DNA of 64,000 nt from CAWJPW01 sp963844845 (GTDB lineage Bacteria; Acidobacteriota; Thermoanaerobaculia; Thermoanaerobaculales; Sulfomarinibacteraceae), in the NCBI GenBank assembly GCA_963844845.1, contig CAWJPW010000011.1, positions 434,001-498,000 on the forward strand, in the 5' to 3' direction. Both the position numbers and the translations under genes were made by a program. Positions 47,602 through 55,022 of this stretch are shown piece after piece (within the stretch, counting starts at the first letter, position 1; each line of letters starts with the position of its first letter). Below the pieces are notes generated by a model. It made no database searches. It saw only the letters and a list, made by a program, of their open reading frames with translations, and was not told where the DNA came from.

Positions 47602-48402
47602 ATGGACATCCTCAAACGCGACCTCGCCCCCATCACCAGTGCCGCCTGGGAGCTCATCGAGCAGGAGGCGGCCCGGACCCTGCGCGCCCACCTCACCGCC
47701 CGAACCTTCGTCGACGTGGCAGGCCCCAAGGGCTTCGACTTCGCCGCAGTGAATCTCGGGCGGCTGGACGTCCCCGGCAAGCAGCCCCGCGGAGTGCACT
47801 ACGGGATCCGCCGGGTGCTGCCGCTGGTGGAGCTGCGCTCGCAGTTCGAGCTCGACCTCTGGGAGCTCGACAACGTCCAGCGTGGTGCCGCCGACGTCGA
47901 CCTCTCCGCGGTGAGCGCCGCCGCCAAGGAGCTGGCGCGCTTCGAGGAGAACGCGGTCTACAAGGGGTTCGCTCCTGCGGGGATCCAGGGGCTCAAGGAC
48001 GCCTGCGTCCACAGACCGATCCAGGTGGAGGCGGGGGGCTTCCCGGATGCCGTGACGCGCGCCGCCCTGGCCCTCCAAGAGGCCGACGTCGAGGGACCCT
48101 ACATTCTCGTGCTCGGGCCCGAGCCGTACCGGGCGCTGGAGTCCGGCTGCGACGGGTACCCGCCGCGCAAGCGCATCGAGAGCCTCATCGGCGGCAAGGT
48201 GCGCCTGGGGCTCTCGCTGGACGGGGGCTTCCTCGTCTCGAACCGGGGTGGCGACATGGAGCTTGTGCTCGGCCAGGACGTCGCCATCGGCTACGAGACC
48301 CACGACTCCAAGAAGGTCCGCCTCTACCTCGGCGAGTCCATGACCTTCCGCGTCCTCGCTCCCGAGGCCGCGATCCCGTTCACCTTCAAGAAGAAGGCGT
48401 GA
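47602..48402 (+). CDS. Encapsulin shell protein, family 1
   Basis: 266 residues, an HK97-type capsid fold protein that self-assembles into a nanocompartment. MDILKRDLAPITSAAWELIE at the start forms the helix that binds cargo peptides; RTFVDVAGPKGFDFAAVNLG, the P-domain region ELDNVQRGAADVDLSAV, ENAVYKGF near residue 115, and the closing GESMTFRVLAPEAAIPF are standard for family 1. ATG 47602 is favoured over GTG 47596 since the family starts with MDILKR. It is translated with EncFtn. It is followed within about 20 bases by repeat copy 2. Confidence 0.97.
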   Translation: MDILKRDLAPITSAAWELIEQEAARTLRAHLTARTFVDVAGPKGFDFAAVNLGRLDVPGKQPRGVHYGIRRVLPLVELRSQFELDLWELDNVQRGAADVDLSAVSAAAKELARFEENAVYKGFAPAGIQGLKDACVHRPIQVEAGGFPDAVTRAALALQEADVEGPYILVLGPEPYRALESGCDGYPPRKRIESLIGGKVRLGLSLDGGFLVSNRGGDMELVLGQDVAIGYETHDSKKVRLYLGESMTFRVLAPEAAIPFTFKKKA

Positions 48403-48420
48403 CGGTCGTCCGACAGCCGC

Positions 48421-48694
48421 CGGGGCACAGGTCCCCCGGCGGACGTGCCGCCCCGAACACTTTTCCTGGAGCGCTTCCTCGTTCGTAGCGCGATCGCGGA
48501 AACAGTGTCCGGGGGGGCACTCACGGCCCGTGGCGCCCGGAGTAGTGGCCCCAAACGACCACGCAGGCGACTCGGCTCTGAGGGCCCGAGGGCGGCCTGC
48601 TTGCCGCGCGGCAGCGCACATCGTTGCCGCCCCCGGGACCGCGCCGACGGGCAGCGGCAGGGCCGCCGCCCGGGAGCCGGTGCCCGCAGCACCC
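48421..48694 (+). repeat. Structured intergenic repeat, copy 2
   Basis: Core at 48445-48520 is nearly identical to copy 1 (GTGCCGCCCCGAACAC to GTGTCCGGGGGGGCAC). Its variable hairpin has different bases, CCCGAGGGCGGC (48585-48596) against GCCGCCCCCGGG (48626-48637), with one mismatch. The tail CGGGAGCCGGTGCCCGCAGC is at 48671-48690. Copies 1 and 2 also share GCGCCGACGGGC before the tail, which copy 3 lacks. The rest of the gene-free stretch to 48895 shows no further gene or signal. Confidence 0.85.
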
Positions 48695-48895
48695 CCCGCC
48701 ATCATTCCCATACAGCCCGCCGAAACCTCTCCGACGTCCGCCCGATGCGAACAGCTCGAGGGCGCTTCCGGCCTCCTTCGCTGAGCCATAGGCGACGCGC
48801 CAGCGCCCCGCCAACTGACACCGCCCAACGCCGTCGCTGACGCCGCCCCGGTACACCGTCGCCTTCACTGCCGCCACCGACGCCGCCGACGCCGT

Positions 48896-49633
48896 TCAGG
48901 CGGCCTGCCCGGCCTCGTCGCGCACGACCCGGCCGTCGCGGATCTCCACCACGCGATTGGCGCGGCGTGCCAGCGCTAAGTCGTGGGTCACCACCACCAG
49001 GGTGCGCCCCTGGTGCCAGAGGTCAGAGAGCAGCCCCATGACGTCCGAACCCGAGGTGGTGTCGAGGTTGCCGGTGGGCTCGTCGGCGAGGATCAGGTCG
49101 GGCTCCATGGCCAGCGCGCGGGCCACCGCCACGCGCTGCATCTGACCACCGGAAAGCTCCGTGGGGCGGTGGTGGCCGCGATCGCCGAGGCCGACCCTCT
49201 CGAGCAGCTCCTCGGCCCGTCGCCGGCGCTCCCGCCCGGGCACGCCGCCGAACAGCATCGGCATCTCGACGTTCTCCAGCGCCGTGACCTGCGGCAGCAG
49301 GTTGAAGTTCTGGAAGACGAACCCGACCCTCCGGTTGCGCACCACGGCGAGACCGTCGCGGTCGAGCCCCGCTACCTCGTCGCCCGCCAGACGGTAGACT
49401 CCGTCCGAGGGCGTGTCGAGGCAGCCGAGGAGGTTGAGCAACGTCGACTTGCCGGAGCCCGACGGGCCGACGATGGCGACGAAGTTGCCGCGCTCCACCG
49501 TGAGGTCAATCCCCTTGAGGGCCTCGACCTGGATCTTGCCGGTGTCATACACCTTGCGGATGTCGCTCATCTCGATGATGCGACCGTTGGCGGCGGCGGT
49601 GCCGTTCTTGCGTCGTGAAAGTGGCCAGTTCAT
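48896..49633 (-). CDS. MacB/LolD-type ABC transporter ATPase
   Basis: 245 residues. Walker A GPSGSGKSTLLNLLG near residue 58, Q-loop FVFQNFNLLPQ near 105, signature LSGGQMQRVAVARAL near 159, Walker B LILADEPTGNLD near 180, and the H-loop VVVTHD near 218. LolD/MacB-type ATPases energise periplasmic FtsX/MacB permeases for lipoprotein, peptide or drug export. It is the last gene of a four-gene minus-strand operon (adaptor, two permeases, ATPase). Confidence 0.93.
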   Translation of the reverse strand: MNWPLSRRKNGTAAANGRIIEMSDIRKVYDTGKIQVEALKGIDLTVERGNFVAIVGPSGSGKSTLLNLLGCLDTPSDGVYRLAGDEVAGLDRDGLAVVRNRRVGFVFQNFNLLPQVTALENVEMPMLFGGVPGRERRRRAEELLERVGLGDRGHHRPTELSGGQMQRVAVARALAMEPDLILADEPTGNLDTTSGSDVMGLLSDLWHQGRTLVVVTHDLALARRANRVVEIRDGRVVRDEAGQAA

Positions 49634-49643
49634 CGCCCGTCTC

Positions 49644-50900
49644 CTACTCGTAGCGCAGGGTCTCGGCCGGGTCGACGCCGGCCGCGCGGCGGGCCGGGAA
49701 GTACCCGGCGAGCATGCCGATGGTGCCGAGCACCGCGGCGGTGGCCGCCGCGATGGGCCAGGAAAGGGTCGGTTTGCCGAGGAACTCCAGGGCCTGGCTG
49801 CCCTGGGTGGGTACGAAGCCCAGCAGGATCACCAGGGTCACCGCGATGAGCAGGCCGACCACCCCGCCGAGCAAGGTGTAGAGCAGCCCCTGCAGGACCA
49901 ACGGCCCGGTGATCCACGAGCGGCGCGCACCCAGCGCCATCTGCACCCCGATCTCGCGGGTCTTCTCCTTGACCACGGCGTACATGATGTTGGCGACTCC
50001 GATGCCGCCGATCATCAGGGTGAGAGCGCCGACGATTCCGAGGAAGATCTGGATCCCGAACATCATGGTCTCCATCACCTCGGCCCCGTGCACCGTGTTC
50101 CAGATCCCCAGCGCCTGCTGGTCGGTGGGGTCGAAGCGGTACTTGGCGCCGAGCACCTCGCGGAAGCGCTGGATGGCACCATCCATCTGCTCGGGGCGGT
50201 CGACCTTGACGACGATGTTGGAGAGGCGCTGACGCCCGAACTGGGCGGCGAAGGTGGTGATGGGGATGACGGCGTGGCTCTCGTCCGGGCCGCCGTAGGT
50301 GCCCATCTGGAGCTTGTGCTGCATCACGCCGATGACCAGGTAGGGCGAGCCCGCCACCTGTAGGGTCTTCCCCACCGGGTCCTGGTCGCCGTAGATGTCC
50401 TTGGCGAGCTGATCGCCGACGAAGATCACCCGGCGCTTCTCGCGCTCGTCGACGGCGTTGAAGAAGCGGCCGCCCTCCTGCGGGAAGTGGAAGCGCAGCG
50501 CCCCGTACTCGGCGTTGGTCCCGGTGACCCGCGCGGTGACGGTCTTGCGCCCGGCGGTGAGGGTGGTGCTCCACGAGGTGATCTCGCCCACGATGTGCAG
50601 GTCCGGGAGGCGCTCCCGGAGATAGGCGATGTCGTCCATGCGCGGCCGGATGGCACGGCCTTGGGGCAGCCCCTGGAAGACCTTGGAGGTCTCCGACGGC
50701 CAGATCACCGCAATGTTCTCGCCCATGCCGCGGCGGCCGCGCATCATCTGGTCCTTGAGCCCCTGACCGAACGCCAGCAGCATGAGGATGGCGACGGTGC
50801 CCCAGGCGATGGCAGCGATGGTGAGCACCGCCCGCTTGCGCTGCAAGGTGGAAGCTCGCCCGAAGAGGAAGGTGACGACCTTGACGTCCTGCCAGCCCAT
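49644..50900 (-). CDS. MacB/FtsX-type permease (second of pair)
   Basis: 418 residues: one helix near 25-50 (RAVLTIAAIAWGTVAILMLLAFGQGL in pieces), a periplasmic MacB-PCD domain of about 220 residues, and three C-terminal helices with the FtsX signature GGIGVANIMYAVVKEKTREIGVQMALGARR near 285-315 (in pieces). The end is GYFPARRAAGVDPAETLRYE, the typical MacB C-terminus. It lies 8 bases after the other permease and 10 before the ATPase; the two permeases likely form a heterodimer. Confidence 0.92.
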   Translation of the reverse strand: MGWQDVKVVTFLFGRASTLQRKRAVLTIAAIAWGTVAILMLLAFGQGLKDQMMRGRRGMGENIAVIWPSETSKVFQGLPQGRAIRPRMDDIAYLRERLPDLHIVGEITSWSTTLTAGRKTVTARVTGTNAEYGALRFHFPQEGGRFFNAVDEREKRRVIFVGDQLAKDIYGDQDPVGKTLQVAGSPYLVIGVMQHKLQMGTYGGPDESHAVIPITTFAAQFGRQRLSNIVVKVDRPEQMDGAIQRFREVLGAKYRFDPTDQQALGIWNTVHGAEVMETMMFGIQIFLGIVGALTLMIGGIGVANIMYAVVKEKTREIGVQMALGARRSWITGPLVLQGLLYTLLGGVVGLLIAVTLVILLGFVPTQGSQALEFLGKPTLSWPIAAATAAVLGTIGMLAGYFPARRAAGVDPAETLRYE

Positions 50901-50908
50901 GCGCCCCC

Positions 50909-52144
50909 CTACAGCTTCATCGCGACGACGGGGTCGAGGTTGGCCGCGTCGCGGGCCGGGAAGTAGCCGGCGAGGAAGCCGACGATGCCCAAGGCGGCGG
51001 CGGTGAGGCCGGCCACCCCGCCCGAGAGCTGGGGCACGCCGATGGCTTCACGGAGGCCCGAGGCCCCCACCGCCATGCAGATGGCGCCGGAGATCACGAG
51101 CCCAACCGCGCCGCCCAGGGCGGTGAGGAAGAGGGTCTCGAGCATGAACTGCCCGAGCACCACCTTGCGCTTGGCGCCCAGCGCCATCTTGATGCCGATC
51201 TCACGCGTGCGCTCGTCCACAACCACGTTCATGATGTTGGACACGCCAATGCCGCCCACCACCAGGGTGAGGACTCCCATGATTCCGAGAAACACCTTGA
51301 AACCCAGCATGAAGGCGTCGAAGAAGGCGAACATCTCGGTGGTGTCCCAGACCTGCACCGCCTCGGTGTCCGAGGGGTCGAAGTGCAGGCGCCGGCCGAG
51401 GGTGGCGATGACCTGCGCGGTAAGCGGCTTGTTGAGCTCCGGGCGCGCCGCCTTGTAGATGAAGTTGTTCATGTACTTGGCGCCGGTGAGGGCGCGGAAG
51501 GTAGTGCCGGGGATGATCATCTTGCTGTGGTCACGCCCCGAGTAGCTGGAGTCCTGCTCCTTGGGCCTGAGCACCCCGATCACCAGGAACGGCGAGCCGG
51601 CCAGCATCACCTGGCGGCCCACCGGGTTGGGCTCGCCGAAGAGGTCCTGGGCGAGCTCGTTGCCGACGAAGACGACGCGGCGGCGCTCGGCCATGTCGAT
51701 GGGATCGAGAAAGCGGCCGCCCTCCTGAGGGATCATGTTGCGCATCACGCCGTAGACCGGCGAGACGCCGGACACGTCCACCGCCCGAGTGGTGTCGCCG
51801 AAGCGGGCCTTGAGGTTGTCGGAGTACTCGCCGGAGATGGCGGTGATTCCGGGCACCCGCGCTCGGAGCGCCACGATGTCGTCCTCAGTCATGCGGATGC
51901 GGCGGCCGCGTCCAAGTCCCTCGAAGGGCATCGAGGTGCGCGACGGCCAGGCGATGACGATGCGATCGCCGAGTCCCGCCATGCTCCGGGTCTGGCGTTC
52001 CTGCAGGCCATTGCCGAAGGCCAGGAGGAGGCTCACCGCCACCGTGCCCCACACGATGCCGAATGTGGTGAGGAAGGTGCGCAGCTTCTGGCTCCTGAGG
52101 TCGCGCAGGAGCTGACGCAAGGTCATGCCGAGCCCGGTCATCAT
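50909..52144 (-). CDS. MacB/FtsX-type permease (first of pair)
   Basis: 411 residues with the same plan as the next gene: helix near 20-45 (LTTFGIVWGTVAVSLLLAFG), a periplasmic domain, then three helices with GGIGVSNIMNVVVDERTREIG near 275 and the ending YFPARDAANLDPVVAMKL. ATG 52144 and ATG 52141 are adjacent; GGAGGG spacing favours the second slightly. The two permeases share sequence along their length, indicating an old duplication. Confidence 0.92.
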   Translation of the reverse strand: MMTGLGMTLRQLLRDLRSQKLRTFLTTFGIVWGTVAVSLLLAFGNGLQERQTRSMAGLGDRIVIAWPSRTSMPFEGLGRGRRIRMTEDDIVALRARVPGITAISGEYSDNLKARFGDTTRAVDVSGVSPVYGVMRNMIPQEGGRFLDPIDMAERRRVVFVGNELAQDLFGEPNPVGRQVMLAGSPFLVIGVLRPKEQDSSYSGRDHSKMIIPGTTFRALTGAKYMNNFIYKAARPELNKPLTAQVIATLGRRLHFDPSDTEAVQVWDTTEMFAFFDAFMLGFKVFLGIMGVLTLVVGGIGVSNIMNVVVDERTREIGIKMALGAKRKVVLGQFMLETLFLTALGGAVGLVISGAICMAVGASGLREAIGVPQLSGGVAGLTAAALGIVGFLAGYFPARDAANLDPVVAMKL

Positions 52145-52169
52145 GCCCTCCGCAGGTACACCGTCAGCG

Positions 52170-53276
52170 TCACGAGATTTCCTTGGGCGGACGCTGCACG
52201 ACCTTCTCGCCCTCGGTAAGGCCCGAGACCACCTCGACGTTGAGGCCATCGGAGAGACCCAGGGTGACGTCCTTCTTCACCGGCTCGCTCTCAGGCGAAG
52301 GCCCCGGCACCTCCACCCAGGTCTTCTCGCCGCCGTCCTCGAAGGTGACCAGCCGCTCGGGCAGGATCAGGACGTCCTTTTTCTCGCGAATCACCACGTC
52401 AGCGTTGGCCGAGTAGCCGGCGCGCAGCGTCACCCCCTGGTCCGGGTCGAGCTCGATCTCCACGTCGAAGAGGGTCGCGCCCTCCTCCTTCTGCGCCTGC
52501 GGGGCGATGCGCGAGACCTTGGCGGTCACCACCGAATCGGGCAGCGCCCCCACCTTGATCCGGCACGGCATGCCCACCGCGATCTTGCCGACGTCGATCT
52601 CGTCCACCGTACCCTTGAAGATGAGGTCGTCCATCTCGGCGATGGAGGCGAGCTCCGTACCCGGCTGGTACGAGGTAAGCGGGACCACCGGGTCGCCGAC
52701 GTTGACGGTGCGGTGCAGCACGGTGCCGCTGGCCGGAGCACGGATCACCGTGTCCACCCGGGTGAGGCCGCCGGTGACCTTGCCGCGGCGGGTGAGCTCG
52801 CGGTTGTCGGTGGCCTGGTCGTAGGCCACCTCGGCGAGCTCGTAGGCCTCGCTCAGCGCGTCGAGGTCACCCTTGGACATGAGGCCCTGGGCGTTGAGCT
52901 CACGGCCGCGCTCGAAGTCGGCCTTGGCCTTGGCGAAGCTGGCCTGGGCCGAGCGCAGGTTGTGGTCGACGTTGAGCAGCTCCTGCGGGGTCGGGTCCGG
53001 GGTGATCTCGAAGAGGGCGTCGCCGGCCTTCACCGTGTCGCCCACCTCGACGTCGCAGCGCTTGACGATCCCCGAGATCTTGGACTTGACCTGGAACTCC
53101 ACGCGCGGCTGGATCTGCCCCACCGCCAGGGCCTTCTCGGTGATGCCGCCGCGCTCCACCGCAACCGTCTTGAAGCCCGTCTCGCCGTTCTTCTGGTGAC
53201 CCACCCACGCGTAGATGGCCACGGCAATGCCACTGACGATGACGAGCAGGATGAGGACCCTCATGAGCTTGCGCAT
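52170..53276 (-). CDS. MacA-type periplasmic adaptor (HlyD/RND-MFP family)
   Basis: 368 residues. N-terminal membrane anchor at about 7-24 (VLILLVIVSGIAVAIYAWVG), barrel-sandwich (lipoyl-like) halves around residues 45-80 (VEFQVKSKISGIVKRCDVEVGDTVKAGDALFEI in pieces) and 165-190 (IRAPASGTVLHRTVNVGDPV), a coiled-coil hairpin between, and beta-barrel and membrane-proximal domains after. It should link the MacB-like permeases to an outer-membrane channel; no TolC gene is nearby. GGAGGCACG precedes ATG 53276. It is first in the operon, divergent from the epimerase-type gene. Confidence 0.92.
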   Translation of the reverse strand: MRKLMRVLILLVIVSGIAVAIYAWVGHQKNGETGFKTVAVERGGITEKALAVGQIQPRVEFQVKSKISGIVKRCDVEVGDTVKAGDALFEITPDPTPQELLNVDHNLRSAQASFAKAKADFERGRELNAQGLMSKGDLDALSEAYELAEVAYDQATDNRELTRRGKVTGGLTRVDTVIRAPASGTVLHRTVNVGDPVVPLTSYQPGTELASIAEMDDLIFKGTVDEIDVGKIAVGMPCRIKVGALPDSVVTAKVSRIAPQAQKEEGATLFDVEIELDPDQGVTLRAGYSANADVVIREKKDVLILPERLVTFEDGGEKTWVEVPGPSPESEPVKKDVTLGLSDGLNVEVVSGLTEGEKVVQRPPKEIS

Positions 53277-53540
53277 ATCCGTGCCTCCTGGAAAACGACC
53301 GACACCGATCGCCACCCCTACATACGCCCCTGTGCTCCGATTGGTTCTGCCGGGGCCCTAGAAAACTGCCGCTCGACGCACGCGTCCACCAAGAGCACGG
53401 CGTAGCAGCAGCGACCTATGACATTGAATCCCAAGACGATCGCGAGCAGCGGCCGCGCGCACTCTCTCGCCGTCCTTCTTGACAGCGCCCGAAACCTCCT
53501 CCACCCTGAGGCGGCCCCGGGGGCTCAGGAGGCAAGAGCA

Positions 53541-54560
53541 ATGCGCAAGACAGTCGTTCTCATTACCGGCGCAAGCGGTGAGATCGGGCACGGGCTCATC
53601 GAGCAACTCGCGGACGGCGACCACAGCTCGATCATCACCCTGGACCTCCGGCCCCTCCCGGACGAGCTGCGCGGGCGCGTCGAGCGCGAGTTCATCGGCT
53701 CGATCCTCGACCGCAACCTCCTCGACCGTATCCTCTCCGAGTACGAGGTGGACATGATCTTCCACCTCGCCGCGATCCTCTCCACCCGCGGCGAGTTCTC
53801 GCCCTTCACCGCCCACCAGGTCAACGTCGAGGGCACCATGAACCTCCTCGACTTCGCCCAATCGCAGGGTGAGTCGCACGGTCGTCCCGTGGTCTTCCTC
53901 TACCCCAGCTCCATCGCCGCCTACGGCCTGCCCGATCTCGCCGCCAAGGCGCGCGTGGGCCGGGTCAAGGAGCACGAGTGGAACGTGCCCACCACCATGT
54001 ACGGCTGCAACAAGCTCTACTGCGAGCACCTCGGGCGCTACTACAGCTCCCACTACAAACAGCTCGCAGCCGAGACCCTGTCCGGCAAGGTGGACTTCCG
54101 CGGCATCCGCTTCCCCGGCCTCATCAGCGCGGTGACCATGCCGTCGGGCGGCACCTCGGACTACGCCCCGGAGATGATCCACGCCGCCGCCAAGGGCGAG
54201 CCCTATCCCTGCTTCGTGCGCCCCGACACGCGAATCCCCTTCATGGCCATGCCCGACGCAGTGGACGCGCTCCTGCGCCTGGCCCACGCCGACCGCTCGA
54301 CCCTTCGCCAGGCGGTCTACAACATCGGCGCCTTCAACCCCTCGGCCGCCGAGATCTGCGAGCTCGTTCTCGCGGGCTTTCCCGCCGCCCGGGTGAGCTT
54401 CGAGCCAGACCTCAAGCGCCAGGCCATCGTCGACACCTGGCCCGCCGACGTGGACGACTCCGCGGCCCGGGAGGACTGGGGGCTGAGCCCGCGCTACGAC
54501 CTCGAGCGCGCCTTCACCGACTACCTCTTTCCGCACATCCGCAAGCAGTACGGCGGCTAG
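53541..54560 (+). CDS. SDR-family L-threonine 3-dehydrogenase (predicted)
   Basis: 339 residues of the extended SDR (epimerase-like) family. NAD motif TGASGEIGHGL near residue 9, HLAAILSTRGE near 80, and catalytic Tyr-Lys in TTMYGCNKLYCE near 148. RFPGLISAV with GGTSDYAPEMIHAAAKGEPYPCF near 190-220 and RIPFMAMPDAVDALLRL match the epimerase-like threonine dehydrogenases (Thr to 2-amino-3-ketobutyrate) better than UDP-sugar epimerases. A kbl partner is not adjacent, so the substrate is an inference from the motif block. CAGGAGGC precedes ATG 53541. Confidence 0.85.
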   Translation: MRKTVVLITGASGEIGHGLIEQLADGDHSSIITLDLRPLPDELRGRVEREFIGSILDRNLLDRILSEYEVDMIFHLAAILSTRGEFSPFTAHQVNVEGTMNLLDFAQSQGESHGRPVVFLYPSSIAAYGLPDLAAKARVGRVKEHEWNVPTTMYGCNKLYCEHLGRYYSSHYKQLAAETLSGKVDFRGIRFPGLISAVTMPSGGTSDYAPEMIHAAAKGEPYPCFVRPDTRIPFMAMPDAVDALLRLAHADRSTLRQAVYNIGAFNPSAAEICELVLAGFPAARVSFEPDLKRQAIVDTWPADVDDSAAREDWGLSPRYDLERAFTDYLFPHIRKQYGG

Positions 54561-54561
54561 T

Positions 54562-54785
54562 AAAGAGCCAAGAACAAAGAGCAAAGGGCTGGACACCCCA
54601 CGAAAGTGGGCGCGCGCTCCACGGCCTGCCTCTCTCGCGTACTCCGCTCCGATGGACGTCGACAGGGAGCTCGTTCCTCATACCGATCTTCCTCCGGCAA
54701 CCGCAGTCTCTGCTGCTTCCGCGCGCTCGGGATTGGCGGGGACGGGCGGAGGCACTTCTCACTCTTTACTCTTCACGTTTTACCT
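54562..54785. repeat. Intergenic island bracketed by GA-rich and TC-rich tracts (a)
   Basis: Begins with a purine-rich tract (AAAGAGCCAAGAACAAAGAG, then CAAAG) and ends with TCACTCTTTACTCTTCACG near 54758, roughly the inverse in composition. A short CCCAC-GAAA-GTGGG hairpin is at 54597-54610. A similar bracketed stretch is at 60388-60599. No gene is visible. Confidence 0.5.
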
Positions 54786-54886
54786 TCTGTTACGCCACAC
54801 TTCTGCACGCGCGTCGCAGGCTCGATTTACGCTCCCAAGTTGCGCCTGCGAAAGAGTTCCGCGTCATTGCGGCGCAACTCGCAAAA

Positions 54887-54935
54887 CCCCAAGATGTAGT
54901 GTTGACAGCCCGCGAAAGCCCAAGATATAGTGGCT
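54887..54935 (+). promoter_or_regulatory. nrdJ promoter with two NrdR boxes
   Basis: TTGACA (54902-54907), 18-base spacer, TATAGT (54926-54931): a near-consensus sigma-70 promoter. CAAGATGTAGTG (54890-54901) and CAAGATATAGTG (54921-54932) are NrdR-type boxes (reverse strand CACTACATCTTG and CACTATATCTTG) 31 bp apart, the spacing NrdR needs to bind on one helix face. The first abuts the -35 and the second covers the -10, so repression by NrdR-dATP is expected. Confidence 0.85.
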
Positions 54936-55022
54936 CAACGTTACGAATTCACGACCCGTAGGCCTTTGAGGGGGAGTGTTTTCGCGTCTGCGGTCAGTGC
55001 TTTGCCGGTTGGGGAGGAAGGC

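Noticed and set aside
54938..55022. Cobalamin riboswitch in the nrdJ leader
   Set aside because: The leader after the mapped-by-motif promoter is only about 85 bases, too short, and no B12-box was seen; NrdR boxes explain the control.
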